This document shows positions 13,860 through 22,235 of a stretch of DNA of 22,269 bases, one piece after another. Position 1 is the first letter of the stretch, and every line of letters starts with the position of its first letter. This DNA is from Bacillota bacterium (GTDB taxonomy: Bacteria > Bacillota > Clostridia > Lachnospirales > Lachnospiraceae), in assembly GCA_023389295.1 (NCBI GenBank), contig JAEWEO010000147.1:1-22269 (forward strand). The letters are read 5' to 3'. A program made the position numbers and the translations under genes. The notes under the pieces are model-generated. The model searched no databases, was not told the DNA's origin, and saw only the letters and a program-made list of their open reading frames with translations.

Positions 13860-14606
13860 TTATACTTCATCCTGGCTATCAACAATACTTTTGGTATATC
13901 GATAGTCCTCCATCAGACCATTCTTTCGCTCAAACACTCCAAATGCACCGGAGACAAGAATATCTGCACCTGATTTAATGCAGGAAATGCTATTTTCATG
14001 ATTGATTCCACCATCAACCTCGATAAGAAAATCATATCCACGCTCTTTACGAAGCTGATTTAATTCTTCTATTTTGTCTATGGTCTCAGGAATGAACTGT
14101 TGTCCTGAAAAACCTGGCTCCACAGCCATTAAGAGAACAAAATCAGTATATGGATATAATTGAATTGCTGATGCGATGGACTGTGAGGGATTGATTACGA
14201 TTCCTGCCTTAATACCAAGTTCACGAATTTGTTTTAATAAACGTAGGGAAAATGAAGTTGCATCGATATGAAAACTGATGAAATCAACACCGATCTCTTT
14301 CAAGGGTTCCACATAATCCTCAGGATTTGTAACCATTAAATGAACATCAAGTAAAAAATCATAGTTATTTTTTATTGCTTTAATTGTATTAAGATCAAAA
14401 CAAAGATTTGGAACATAATGTCCATCCATAACATCAATATGAAGAATTTTATTTCCTAGTGCTTTCAGTATATCCAAATCTTCCTTATAATTCAAGAGAT
14501 TTCCACAAGCTAATGTCGGATTTATCCGAAGTGATTTTATATCCATATTAATAACCATGCCCTTTCCATAGCGTATGAAAGATTCATCTTTCACACGAAC
14601 CTCCAT
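13860..14606 (-). CDS. rpe: Ribulose-phosphate 3-epimerase
   Basis: A TIM-barrel epimerase that interconverts ribulose 5-phosphate and xylulose 5-phosphate. Motifs in order: INPTLACGNL (usually PSILAADF), HIDVMDGHYVPN with the first catalytic Asp, DVHLMVTNPEDYV, MAVEPGFSGQQFIPET, IEVDGGI with the second catalytic Asp and a final SGADILVSGAFGVF phosphate site. From ATG 14606 it has 248 residues, about 20 more than usual. In-frame ATGs at 14558 and 14546 would give 232 and 228, closer to the family, but have poorly spaced ribosome sites, while 14606 (AAAAGG) or GTG 14594 (GGAGG, five bases) are better. The start is therefore uncertain. The unusual first motif suggests a divergent paralogue, perhaps specific to this operon. 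It starts only 18 bases after a terminator. Confidence 0.88.
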   Translation of the reverse strand: MEVRVKDESFIRYGKGMVINMDIKSLRINPTLACGNLLNYKEDLDILKALGNKILHIDVMDGHYVPNLCFDLNTIKAIKNNYDFLLDVHLMVTNPEDYVEPLKEIGVDFISFHIDATSFSLRLLKQIRELGIKAGIVINPSQSIASAIQLYPYTDFVLLMAVEPGFSGQQFIPETIDKIEELNQLRKERGYDFLIEVDGGINHENSISCIKSGADILVSGAFGVFERKNGLMEDYRYTKSIVDSQDEV

Positions 14607-14623
14607 CTACCTTTTCAAATAAT

Positions 14624-14670
14624 TTTGGAAAAACTGTGAAGTTCGCTATCTCTATGCGAGCTCCACAGTT
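14624..14670 (-). terminator. Terminator or attenuator between permease and rpe genes
   Basis: AACTGTG (14632-14638) pairs with CACAGTT (14664-14670). The stem continues through AGTTCGC/GCGAGCT to about 15 pairs with two imperfections and a nine-base loop. The minus strand then reads CAGTTTTTCC. It lies in the 133-base gap after the last permease, leaving no room for a promoter before rpe. Confidence 0.75.
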
Positions 14671-14739
14671 CTTTAAGAGAAATTTTTATCTTCAGCGAAG
14701 AAGCTTTGTCTTCCTCTATGAACATTCTTTCTCTTTACA

Positions 14740-15669
14740 CTATCTAGTGTTTGCATATTTGGAATAAGGTGTTCCAATTGCACCAGGGCCCTCTGCCTTA
14801 CCAATAAAGCCGGCTAGCACAATTAAACTTGCGACGTAGGGTATCATTTGAATAAACTCTGAGGGAATTGGGAAATTTGGTATCATTTGAACATAAATTT
14901 GAATTGCATCAAATAGTCCAAAGAACATAGCCGAGCAAAAAGCTCCGATCGGTGACCACTTACCCATAATTACAGCTCCAAGTGCCAAATAACCTCGTCC
15001 GGATACCATTCCATCCTGGAATAGGTTCATCTGACCTAAGGATAGGTACGCTCCACCCAGACCACCTAAAACACCACTAAGCAATACGGAAAAATAACGA
15101 ACCTTTGCAACGCTAATTCCAGCTGTTTCTGCTGCCTTTGGTTTCTCACCTACCATTGTAATACGAAGGCCCAAAGGAGTATATTTCAGCAAATAAGTAA
15201 CTGCAATCAGTGCAATGAAAGCAATGTATACAAAGGGAGATAAGGAGGATAAAAATCCACCGATTACCGGTATGTCCTTAAAAATAGGTGATGTAAGAAG
15301 GGATGCTACCTGAGCAGAGTTACCACTACTCTTAAAAATAGCATTCAGACCAACTGCTGCAGCACCATTAGCGAATAAAACCAAACCCATTGCACTAATG
15401 TTTTGATTTCCTCCGGCTGTAACTGATACAAAGGAGTGAATTGCAGAAATGCCTATTCCTATTACAATTGCAAAAAGGACACCAAACCAAGGATTGCCGG
15501 TTATGTGGCTACCTACGACTGCTGCAAAGGCACTTGCCGTCATGATACCCTCCAAACCGATATTCGTTACACCGGATCGCTCTGATACCGTTCCTCCTAG
15601 CGCTGTTAATGCTAAGGGCGTACCCATTCGTAATGTTGATAATAATAGTATGAACAGTACATTAAGCAT
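14740..15669 (-). CDS. BMP-family nucleoside ABC transporter permease 2 (YufQ/NupQ-like)
   Basis: A 309-residue inner-membrane permease of the branched-chain/ribose/BMP transporter class. The family signature GVTNIGLEGIMTASAFAAVV (about residues 33-52) is clear, with GEKPKAAETAGISVAKVRY as the ATPase-coupling loop and eight to ten hydrophobic segments. ATG 15669 has AAAGGAGG eight bases upstream and overlaps the end of the preceding permease gene by eight bases, which indicates coupled translation. It is the last transporter gene before the terminator at 14624-14670. In characterised relatives the complex imports nucleosides. Confidence 0.9.
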   Translation of the reverse strand: MLNVLFILLLSTLRMGTPLALTALGGTVSERSGVTNIGLEGIMTASAFAAVVGSHITGNPWFGVLFAIVIGIGISAIHSFVSVTAGGNQNISAMGLVLFANGAAAVGLNAIFKSSGNSAQVASLLTSPIFKDIPVIGGFLSSLSPFVYIAFIALIAVTYLLKYTPLGLRITMVGEKPKAAETAGISVAKVRYFSVLLSGVLGGLGGAYLSLGQMNLFQDGMVSGRGYLALGAVIMGKWSPIGAFCSAMFFGLFDAIQIYVQMIPNFPIPSEFIQMIPYVASLIVLAGFIGKAEGPGAIGTPYSKYANTR

Positions 15670-16720
15670 TCGCCTTACCTCCTTTCAGCTTCTTTATATA
15701 ATAGCTTATAAAATATTGACATGCGATAAAGATAATTACGAGACCCTGTATGATCTCAACAATATCTTGTGAAATACCTACCTGAATTTGCATTGTTAAA
15801 GCGCCATTACGCATTGCTCCTAGTAATAATGCGGAGAAGAAAATACCAAAAGGATTACCATAGGCCATGAGGGAAACAGGAATACCATTAAAGCCATATC
15901 CAGAAGAGAAACCTTCCACTACACGATAAATACTTCCTGTTACCTCGATACCACCAGCAAGTCCGGCAAGTCCACCACTAATTAAAAGTGCTAGAAACAT
16001 ATTCTTTTGCACATTAATTCCACCTACATTACTTGCTGATGCATTTTGTCCTACGGCTCTCATTTCATAACCAATGGTAGTTTTATTTAGTATAAAAGCA
16101 ATTACAAAAATCATTGCTAGAGCTATAATAAAACCGGCATTAAGCGATAGGGGTTTTTGTAGAAGTAACGGTAGTTTTGCAGTAGATGCAATCATTGGGG
16201 TCATACTTCCTGTCGCATTTGTTTCCTTTAATGGTCCATTAATAAAATAGGAAATCAAAGAGGTCGCAATATAATTTAACATAATGGTACTAATTACTAC
16301 ATGGACATTTCTAGTATATTTTAGTATTGCTGCGATAAACGCCCAAAGCATACCTGCTATTACAGATGCCAATAAACTTACAATAATATGGATCGGAGCC
16401 GGTAAATCATAGGTAAATCCTACATAAGCTGCTGCCATACCACCTACTAACAACTGACCTTCTGCACCAATGTTAAATACCTTACACTTCATAGCAACTG
16501 CTACTGCAAGACCTGTTAGAATTAAGGGAACTGCCTTCGTTAAGGATACCGTCGTTGCAATTGGAGTTCCAAAAGCTCCTTTGAATAGAGCTACATATGC
16601 TGCAAGAGGATTTTCACCTAAGCATAAAATGATGATAGCACCAATGAAAAAGGCTAAAAATATTGATATAAATGTAATTAAAAGACTTGCTCCTAGCTGA
16701 CGTAGCTTATCCTTTCTCAT
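15662..16720 (-). CDS. BMP-family nucleoside ABC transporter permease 1 (YufP/NupP-like)
   Basis: A 352-residue permease, the longer of the pair as usual. It has an N-terminal membrane helix, the motif CKVFNIGAEGQLLVGGMAAA around residues 83-102, IGYEMRAVGQNASASNVGGI as coupling loop, and GFSSGYGFNGIPVSLMAYGN near the C-terminal side. It begins three bases after the ATPase stop and overlaps the next permease gene. Both permeases, the ATPase and the lipoprotein together make a complete importer. Confidence 0.9.
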   Translation of the reverse strand: MRKDKLRQLGASLLITFISIFLAFFIGAIIILCLGENPLAAYVALFKGAFGTPIATTVSLTKAVPLILTGLAVAVAMKCKVFNIGAEGQLLVGGMAAAYVGFTYDLPAPIHIIVSLLASVIAGMLWAFIAAILKYTRNVHVVISTIMLNYIATSLISYFINGPLKETNATGSMTPMIASTAKLPLLLQKPLSLNAGFIIALAMIFVIAFILNKTTIGYEMRAVGQNASASNVGGINVQKNMFLALLISGGLAGLAGGIEVTGSIYRVVEGFSSGYGFNGIPVSLMAYGNPFGIFFSALLLGAMRNGALTMQIQVGISQDIVEIIQGLVIIFIACQYFISYYIKKLKGGKANA

Positions 16721-16723
16721 ATC

Positions 16724-18250
16724 TTACACATCCTTTCCTTTACTCTGGCCTAACATCATTAAACCAAGCTCTTCTCGACTCGTCTTTCTCGCATCTACAA
16801 TACCGACTATTTTACCTTTATAAATTACAGCAATACGATCGCTGAGTGACATAATTTCATCTAACTCTAATGAGAATAATAGTACCGCTTTACCTGCATT
16901 TCTTTGCTCAACAAGTACATTGTGTATATATTCTATTGCACCCACATCGAGTCCTCTGGTTGGCTGTACCGCTAAGATTGCTTTGGGATTACGATAAATT
17001 TCTCTTGCAATAATTATTTTCTGTTGATTACCACCGGATAAGCTGGAGGCAGGTGACTCAATACCTCCACAACGGATATCATAATCTTCTCTTAGCTTGT
17101 CCGCTGTTTTTGCAATATCACTATGCTTTAAAAGTAATCCATTCTTTGAAAACTTGCCATCCTTATGTTGTCCTAAGATTACATTTTCAGCTATGGAAAA
17201 GTCTAAGACTAAACCATCTTTGTGACGGTCTTCCGGAATATAGCCCAGTCCCATCTCCTTAATCTGCTTAACGGATTTTCCCTTTATGGAAGTTCCTGCA
17301 AGGGTGATATCCCCTTCCTGTACCGGGTGTACACCACAAATCATCTGAACTAATTCTTCCTGTCCATTGCCATCCACTCCGGCAACACCAAGAATTTCTC
17401 CTGCTCGTACCGAAAGAGAGAGTTCATCTACTTTTCGTATTGTTTTATTCTTAATATAAGATACCTTTTCAATTTTAATTAACTCTTCCTTGGTGGATAC
17501 CTGCTTTCTTTCACCACCTCCAAGGCAAATACTTCTTCCTACCATCATTCTGGTAAGCTCTTCTGCTGTGGTTTCTGAAATGTTAACAGTTCCGATGATT
17601 TTGCCAAGGCGAATTACGGTAGCTCGGTCAGAAACCTTTAGCACTTCTCCAAGCTTATGACTGATAAAAAGTATCGTCTTTCCCTGTTTTTTTAACTTTA
17701 ATAATATTTCGCAGAACTCTTCAATTTCTTGTTGTGTTAATACCGCTGTCGGTTCATCAAAAATCAATATCTCAGCCTTACGATACAACACCTTTAGTAT
17801 TTCAACTCTCTGTTGCATTGCAACAGAGAGTTCTCCTACGGGTGCATCAGGGTCAATCTTTAGGCCATATTGTTCTGACAACTCTAAAATTTGTTGTTTG
17901 GCTATTTTTTTATCTAATTTGAATTTGGTACCGGTCTCTTGTCCTGCAATAATATTTTCAATTACTGTTAATTTCGGAACTAGCATAAAGTGCTGGTGCA
18001 CCATACCAATACCATGATTGATAGAATCTTTGGAACTACCAAACGCTACCGGTTTACCATGAATGATTATCTCACCAGAGGTTGGTGTATATAGCCCATA
18101 AATCATATTCATTAAAGTGGTCTTTCCGGCTCCATTTTCGCCACATAGTGCGTATATCTCGCCTTCCTTTACCTGGAATGTAATGTTATCATTGGCAGTA
18201 AACTGTCCAAATTTCTTTGTCAGATTCTTAAGTTCGATGGCGTACCCCAC
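16724..18250 (-). CDS. Two-domain ABC transporter ATPase for nucleosides (YufO/NupO/RbsA-like)
   Basis: A protein of 508 residues with two fused nucleotide-binding domains. Domain 1 has Walker A GENGAGKTT, signature LSVAMQQ and Walker B ILIFDEPTAVLT. Domain 2 has the degenerate Walker A GVDGNGQEEL, signature LSGGNQQ and AVQPTRGLDVGA in place of a standard Walker B Asp/Glu pair, as typical of this subfamily, so only domain 1 is fully catalytic. I choose GTG 18250 because AAGAGGTGA is well spaced before it; GTG 18259 overlaps that site. The gene begins 21 bases after the lipoprotein gene. It powers nucleoside import at the cytoplasmic face. Confidence 0.92.
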   Translation of the reverse strand: MGYAIELKNLTKKFGQFTANDNITFQVKEGEIYALCGENGAGKTTLMNMIYGLYTPTSGEIIIHGKPVAFGSSKDSINHGIGMVHQHFMLVPKLTVIENIIAGQETGTKFKLDKKIAKQQILELSEQYGLKIDPDAPVGELSVAMQQRVEILKVLYRKAEILIFDEPTAVLTQQEIEEFCEILLKLKKQGKTILFISHKLGEVLKVSDRATVIRLGKIIGTVNISETTAEELTRMMVGRSICLGGGERKQVSTKEELIKIEKVSYIKNKTIRKVDELSLSVRAGEILGVAGVDGNGQEELVQMICGVHPVQEGDITLAGTSIKGKSVKQIKEMGLGYIPEDRHKDGLVLDFSIAENVILGQHKDGKFSKNGLLLKHSDIAKTADKLREDYDIRCGGIESPASSLSGGNQQKIIIAREIYRNPKAILAVQPTRGLDVGAIEYIHNVLVEQRNAGKAVLLFSLELDEIMSLSDRIAVIYKGKIVGIVDARKTSREELGLMMLGQSKGKDV

Positions 18251-18271
18251 TTTTCTCACCTCTTGATCTAT

Positions 18272-19309
18272 TTATTGAATAAATGCATTGTATTCTGCTT
18301 CGTTTTCAGGTACATCGATGGTTCCGTCAATAATCTTAGCTCTCAGATCATCGATCACAGCCTTAGTCTCTTCCGGAATCAAGGATAATAATGCTTCTTC
18401 TGAGGAGTAATATAAGTCAACACCGCCATCTACTAAACCGTACTCTGTCTTACTTCCGCCTTTTATAGTTTGGTTAACAAGGCTTTCAACGATGGTGTAT
18501 GCTACATTATCCACTCTCTTTACTTGAGATGCTACAATCTTATCTGGCATTTGATTGAACTGGCCATTGGCTGCACCAAAGCTCCATTTATCAGCTCCTG
18601 CCTCAGAAGCTGCTTGGAATACTCCAAGATTACATGCGCCTGCAGTAGGTGCTATAAAATCCACACCATCAGCATACATCATGGATGCAATTTCCTTACC
18701 CTTACCTACATCGCTAAAACTTCCGGTATAGGACGCAACTACTGTAGCATCTTTATTGATATATTTTGCTCCTGCCATATAACCGTATTGGAACCTATCT
18801 TGAATGGTACCGCCAATACCTCCGACAAAGCCAACTTTATCGGTTTGTGTGATAGATGCCGCTAGTGCTCCAAGTAAAAATGCTGATTCATGTTCACGAT
18901 AAGCGGATGATATTACATTATCAACACCTTCTACCTGTACATCCAGCAAGGCAAAATATACATTAGGATATTCTACTGCAACTTCTTTTACCGCATCTTG
19001 AACGGAGGAACTGGGTGTAACAATTAAATCTACTCCTTGTTGTGCTAAGCTTCTTAAACTGTTTGCCAAGTCTGCCGCTTCTTTCACTTCAAGGGTTGTA
19101 ATTTCAATACCAAAATCTGTTTTTGCTTTTTCAAGTCCTTCTAAAGCAACATCATTAAAGCTTTGAGATCCTAAACCTGCTCCATCTGCTACCAAAGCAA
19201 CCTTGTAAACTTTTTCTGAACCCTCATCCTTCGTACTGTCCTTAGAACCGCATGCTACTAATGAAAACATCATTACGATTGCTACCACCAAAAATATACT
19301 CTTCTTCAT
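18272..19309 (-). CDS. BMP-family nucleoside-binding lipoprotein (PnrA/BmpA-like)
   Basis: A 345-residue lipoprotein: signal peptide MKKSIFLVVAIVMMFSLVAC with lipobox Cys20, then a two-lobed binding domain. It keeps the family marks SQSFNDVALEGL (the FN pair that stacks on the base in PnrA), VGFVGGIGGTIQDRF, and the DVGKGKEIASMMYADGVDFI block. The segment after GVFQAASEAG reads FGAANGQFNQMPDKIVASQV instead of the common GVDxDQ form, so the specificity may differ from classical purine-nucleoside binders. It is followed by the ATPase and permeases and preceded by the nucleoside hydrolase, which supports ribonucleosides as ligand. Confidence 0.92.
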   Translation of the reverse strand: MKKSIFLVVAIVMMFSLVACGSKDSTKDEGSEKVYKVALVADGAGLGSQSFNDVALEGLEKAKTDFGIEITTLEVKEAADLANSLRSLAQQGVDLIVTPSSSVQDAVKEVAVEYPNVYFALLDVQVEGVDNVISSAYREHESAFLLGALAASITQTDKVGFVGGIGGTIQDRFQYGYMAGAKYINKDATVVASYTGSFSDVGKGKEIASMMYADGVDFIAPTAGACNLGVFQAASEAGADKWSFGAANGQFNQMPDKIVASQVKRVDNVAYTIVESLVNQTIKGGSKTEYGLVDGGVDLYYSSEEALLSLIPEETKAVIDDLRAKIIDGTIDVPENEAEYNAFIQ

Positions 19310-19330
19310 TGTTTAATCTCCTTATACATT

Positions 19331-20293
19331 CTATTTGGTATAATAATTAAGTGCTTCAAAGAAAACCTTCATAAAACCTTCTCTATCAATTGAATCAACA
19401 AATTCAATATTTTTTTCTTCTTCTGTTTTTCCTAAAATATTCTCGTAATCAATCATAGTAAATCCGGTAGTCAATTCACCTTTTGTCTCAACATCCCCAT
19501 AATATTTTTTCGTTGTGAAAAGCTCCTGATTTGTTACATAAGCAACCGTTACTAAGTCATGAATGCATAGTCCCTTAAATCTGTTCTTAGCATTATTGCT
19601 ATTATCTACTGTGCTTTCGTAAAACTTACATAATTCATAGGTCATTTGTGCAACGGGATTTTGAATAGTTCCAATTTGCTCAATATCCTCGCTGGTAACA
19701 TATCCGTCTTTTGTCATATCAAGAGGGCACATAGTGAAAGGCACACCGCTTTTTAGTACATATTTTGCAGCTTCCGGATCTGCCAAAACATTAAAGGTAG
19801 ATACCGGAGTAGGATTACCGGTTCGTATAGACCCACCCATGAATACAATTTTATCTATTTTCTCCTTGCATTCCGGATATTTCTTTAAAAGTAAAGCAAT
19901 ATTGGTTAAAGGTGCTAATGCTAAAATAACGATTTGCTCCTCTGATTTCATTAGTATGTCCTTCATGAAATCTACTGCATGTTGATCTACTGGCTTTTTA
20001 TTTGTTGGATTTTCAAAGTGATAGGTTCCTAAACCAGTTTCCCCATGAATATATCCTGCATCCCTCAGTGGTCTTTCGCTGGGCTTTGCCTCTCCTACTG
20101 CAAGGGAAATATCCTCACGACCCATTAAGGCTAATCCATTTAATGTATTGTAGGTGGTAAGCTCCAAGGTCTGATTTCCTGCTACTGTTGTAATACCTCT
20201 AATATCAAGTACCTCTGACGAAAATGCCAGAACAAATGATATCATGTCGTCTATTCCTGTGTCGCAATCTATGATCACCGGTATCTTTCTCAT
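19331..20293 (-). CDS. Nucleoside hydrolase (IunH/RihB-type, ribonucleoside N-ribohydrolase)
   Basis: A 320-residue cytosolic hydrolase that splits ribonucleosides into base and ribose. The Ca-binding, catalytic motif DCDTGIDD (D11, D15, D16) opens the protein, followed by GVTT-like ITTVAGN, ALAPLTNIALLLKKYPE, MGGSIRTGN, FNVLADPEAA with the ribose-binding Asn, and an active-site His in CIHDLVTVAYV near residue 243. Base specificity cannot be read. ATG 20293 has AGAGAGG upstream, 14 bases after the transketolase C subunit. Its place between transketolase and importer genes suggests direct processing of imported nucleosides. Confidence 0.92.
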   Translation of the reverse strand: MRKIPVIIDCDTGIDDMISFVLAFSSEVLDIRGITTVAGNQTLELTTYNTLNGLALMGREDISLAVGEAKPSERPLRDAGYIHGETGLGTYHFENPTNKKPVDQHAVDFMKDILMKSEEQIVILALAPLTNIALLLKKYPECKEKIDKIVFMGGSIRTGNPTPVSTFNVLADPEAAKYVLKSGVPFTMCPLDMTKDGYVTSEDIEQIGTIQNPVAQMTYELCKFYESTVDNSNNAKNRFKGLCIHDLVTVAYVTNQELFTTKKYYGDVETKGELTTGFTMIDYENILGKTEEEKNIEFVDSIDREGFMKVFFEALNYYTK

Positions 20294-20307
20294 GTTAATA
20301 ACCTCTC

Positions 20308-21234
20308 TTATTTGTTTAATAATTCCTTTGCTTTGGATAAAATATGTTTCTCTGTGAGTCCATAATGATCCATCAACTCACCTAAGTCTCCTGATTGACC
20401 GAACACATCCATGATACCCATACGTTCAACAATACAATTACCAACCTTTGTAACCGTCTCACAGACTGCTGAACCAAGTCCTCCAATAATGGAATGCTCT
20501 TCAACTGTTAGAATCTTTTTGCAAAGCTTCGCGTATTGAAGGATAGTATCTTCATCAAAAGGCTTGATGGTATGCACATTAATAACGCTAGCATGAATTC
20601 CCTCTGCCTCGAGTTCCCTTGCCGCTTCCAATGCAGAGGCTACCACAACACCTGTCGCTACGATACAAAGATCTTCTCCTTTTTTTAATACCTGAGCTTT
20701 TGATAAATCCATATCATCTACCGGATCTGTTACTTCGGTTACAGGATGTCTTGATAATCGAATGTAAGCCGGACCGTCTATATCCTTCATCTTCTTTACC
20801 ATAGCCTTGGCCTGATTATAATCACAAGGACTAAGTACTGTCATATTGGGAATCGTTCGCATGAGTGCAATATCTTCTACTGTCTGATGACTACCTCCGT
20901 CTGAATTCGGTGAAAGTCCTGCATGGGTAGCCACTATATTAACATTAGCATTTGGATAACAGATAGCATTACGTACCTGCTCATATGCTCGTCCTGTAGC
21001 AAACATGGCGAAGGTACTTGCAAAGGGTTTTAATCCGCTAATTGCCATACCTGCTGCAGTTCCCATCAAATTTTGCTCTGCTATACCCATATCAAAAAAG
21101 CGATCCGGATACTCCTTGGCGAACTTAGCGGATGAGGTTGCTTTTGCTAAGTCAGCATCCAGAACAACGATTTTTTCATCTCCTGCCATCTCTAAAAGAG
21201 CGTCTCCATATGCTTCTCTCATTGCTTTACTCAT
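20308..21234 (-). CDS. Transketolase, C-terminal subunit
   Basis: A 308-residue protein forming the pyrimidine-binding and C-terminal halves of a split transketolase. It shows DMGIAEQN with the catalytic Glu53 that activates thiamine diphosphate, FATGRAYEQVRNAI, THAGLSPNSDGGSHQ with H116, and a transketolase C domain (VATGVVVASALEAA, VINVHTIKPFD, and then EEH-S-I-I-GG). Upstream codons are open to 21309, but ATG 21234 gives the normal N-terminus (MSKAMREAYGDAL) and has AAGGGGG before it, one base after the stop of the N subunit. With the N subunit it transfers two-carbon units between pentose and other sugar phosphates. Confidence 0.93.
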   Translation of the reverse strand: MSKAMREAYGDALLEMAGDEKIVVLDADLAKATSSAKFAKEYPDRFFDMGIAEQNLMGTAAGMAISGLKPFASTFAMFATGRAYEQVRNAICYPNANVNIVATHAGLSPNSDGGSHQTVEDIALMRTIPNMTVLSPCDYNQAKAMVKKMKDIDGPAYIRLSRHPVTEVTDPVDDMDLSKAQVLKKGEDLCIVATGVVVASALEAARELEAEGIHASVINVHTIKPFDEDTILQYAKLCKKILTVEEHSIIGGLGSAVCETVTKVGNCIVERMGIMDVFGQSGDLGELMDHYGLTEKHILSKAKELLNK

Positions 21235-21235
21235 A

Positions 21236-22048
21236 TTAATTGCCCCCTTCCAATTCTGCCATTGCCAATTTATAGGTTTCTTGGTTAACTGCATTTCCAT
21301 GCCATTCAACCTTATCTTCCATGAAGGAAATGCCCTTTCCCTTCAACGTATTTGCAATAATACAAATCGGTTTATCAAGGGATTTCACTTTATAAGCTTT
21401 TTGGAGTTCTTCGATATTGTGTCCATCCACTTCCAAAACTTCATAACCAAAGGCTTCAAACTTGCCTTTCACATTACCTAGGTTCATAACTTCATCGTTT
21501 AATCCATCTATTTGCATCCTATTATGATCTAAGATTACGGTCAGATTATTTAACTTGTAATGAGCCGCTGACATTGCCGCTTCCCATACAACACCTTCCT
21601 GTAATTCACCATCTCCCAAAATAGCATACACATGATAATCCTTCTTTTGGACCTTGCCTGCTAAAGCAATACCAATGGCAGTAGAAAATCCATTTCCTAA
21701 GGTACCAGTACAAACATCCACTCCAGGTGTTTTATTCATATCCGGATGACCTTGTAGTTTTCCACCTAATTTACGAAGCTTGGAAAACTCCTCCTGGTCG
21801 AAAAATCCTTGATCCTCTAACACAGCATATAACGCTGGTGCAGCATGTCCCTTGCTCAAAACGACACGATCACGATCTTCCCATTTGGGATCCTTTGAGT
21901 TAACTTTAATTTGGTCATAGAGTGTAACCAGAATATCAGTTACTGATAAGGAACCGCCCGGATGTCCTGACCCCGCTTTTGCTAACATAGTAATGATGCT
22001 CTTTCTTATTCTGTTTGAAGTTATCTTCAACTCTTCTACGGTTGACAT
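21236..22048 (-). CDS. Transketolase, N-terminal subunit
   Basis: A 270-residue thiamine-diphosphate-binding subunit of a split transketolase. It has GHPGGSLSVTDIL (H29), SKGHAAPALY (H67), LQGHPD (H101), GTLGNGFSTAIG and the ThDP/Mg motif G145-D-G ending in N176 (ILDHNRMQIDG). It is the first gene of the operon, with AAGGAAGGGATGAAGGA before the ATG at 22048. Two-subunit transketolases are normal in many Firmicutes and archaea, so this is not a frameshifted single gene. Its promoter is at 22207-22235. Placing transketolase first means pentose phosphate capacity is made before the importer. Confidence 0.93.
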   Translation of the reverse strand: MSTVEELKITSNRIRKSIITMLAKAGSGHPGGSLSVTDILVTLYDQIKVNSKDPKWEDRDRVVLSKGHAAPALYAVLEDQGFFDQEEFSKLRKLGGKLQGHPDMNKTPGVDVCTGTLGNGFSTAIGIALAGKVQKKDYHVYAILGDGELQEGVVWEAAMSAAHYKLNNLTVILDHNRMQIDGLNDEVMNLGNVKGKFEAFGYEVLEVDGHNIEELQKAYKVKSLDKPICIIANTLKGKGISFMEDKVEWHGNAVNQETYKLAMAELEGGN

Positions 22049-22156
22049 TTTCCTTCATCCCTTCCTTTCTTAAAACGATATAGTAAGATTAACTGTTAAT
22101 TCGCTTATTCCTAAGGCTTATAAAGTAAAATGTTCTAATTTAAAATTCTATTAAAA

Positions 22157-22175
22157 CATTTAAACTCGTTAAATG
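22157..22175. promoter_or_regulatory. Inverted repeat in the 5' leader of the nucleoside operon
   Basis: CATTTAA (22157-22163) and TTAAATG (22169-22175) are exact complements around ACTCG. It lies about 25-43 bases after the inferred start of transcription. It could be a second operator (it has a CG near the centre) or a small mRNA hairpin. Confidence 0.4.
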
Positions 22176-22206
22176 AACTATAATTGCTTGTATATTTTAT
22201 ATTTTG

Positions 22207-22235
22207 ATTGTATCTTATTAATACGTTTAAATCAA
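22207..22235 (-). promoter_or_regulatory. Sigma-A promoter of the nucleoside/pentose operon with operator-like spacer
   Basis: On the minus strand TTGATT (22230-22235) and TACAAT (22207-22212) are separated by exactly 17 bases. The spacer contains TTAAACGTATTAA, an imperfect dyad around CG similar to AAACGTTT sites. Transcription would start near 22200, with a leader of about 150 bases before the ATG at 22048. The rest of this 221-base upstream region is AT-rich, and no other gene was seen. Confidence 0.6.

Noticed and set aside
21005..21481. 158-codon plus-strand open frame opposite the transketolase genes
   Set aside because: It is a mirror frame of two well-supported genes, with composition driven by the opposite strand.
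20308..22048. Frameshifted single transketolase
   Set aside because: Each half has its own strong ribosome site and a natural start and stop, and split transketolases are normal in this group.
22049..22206. Purine riboswitch before the nucleoside operon
   Set aside because: The three-helix core and conserved purine-aptamer loops are not present in the leader.
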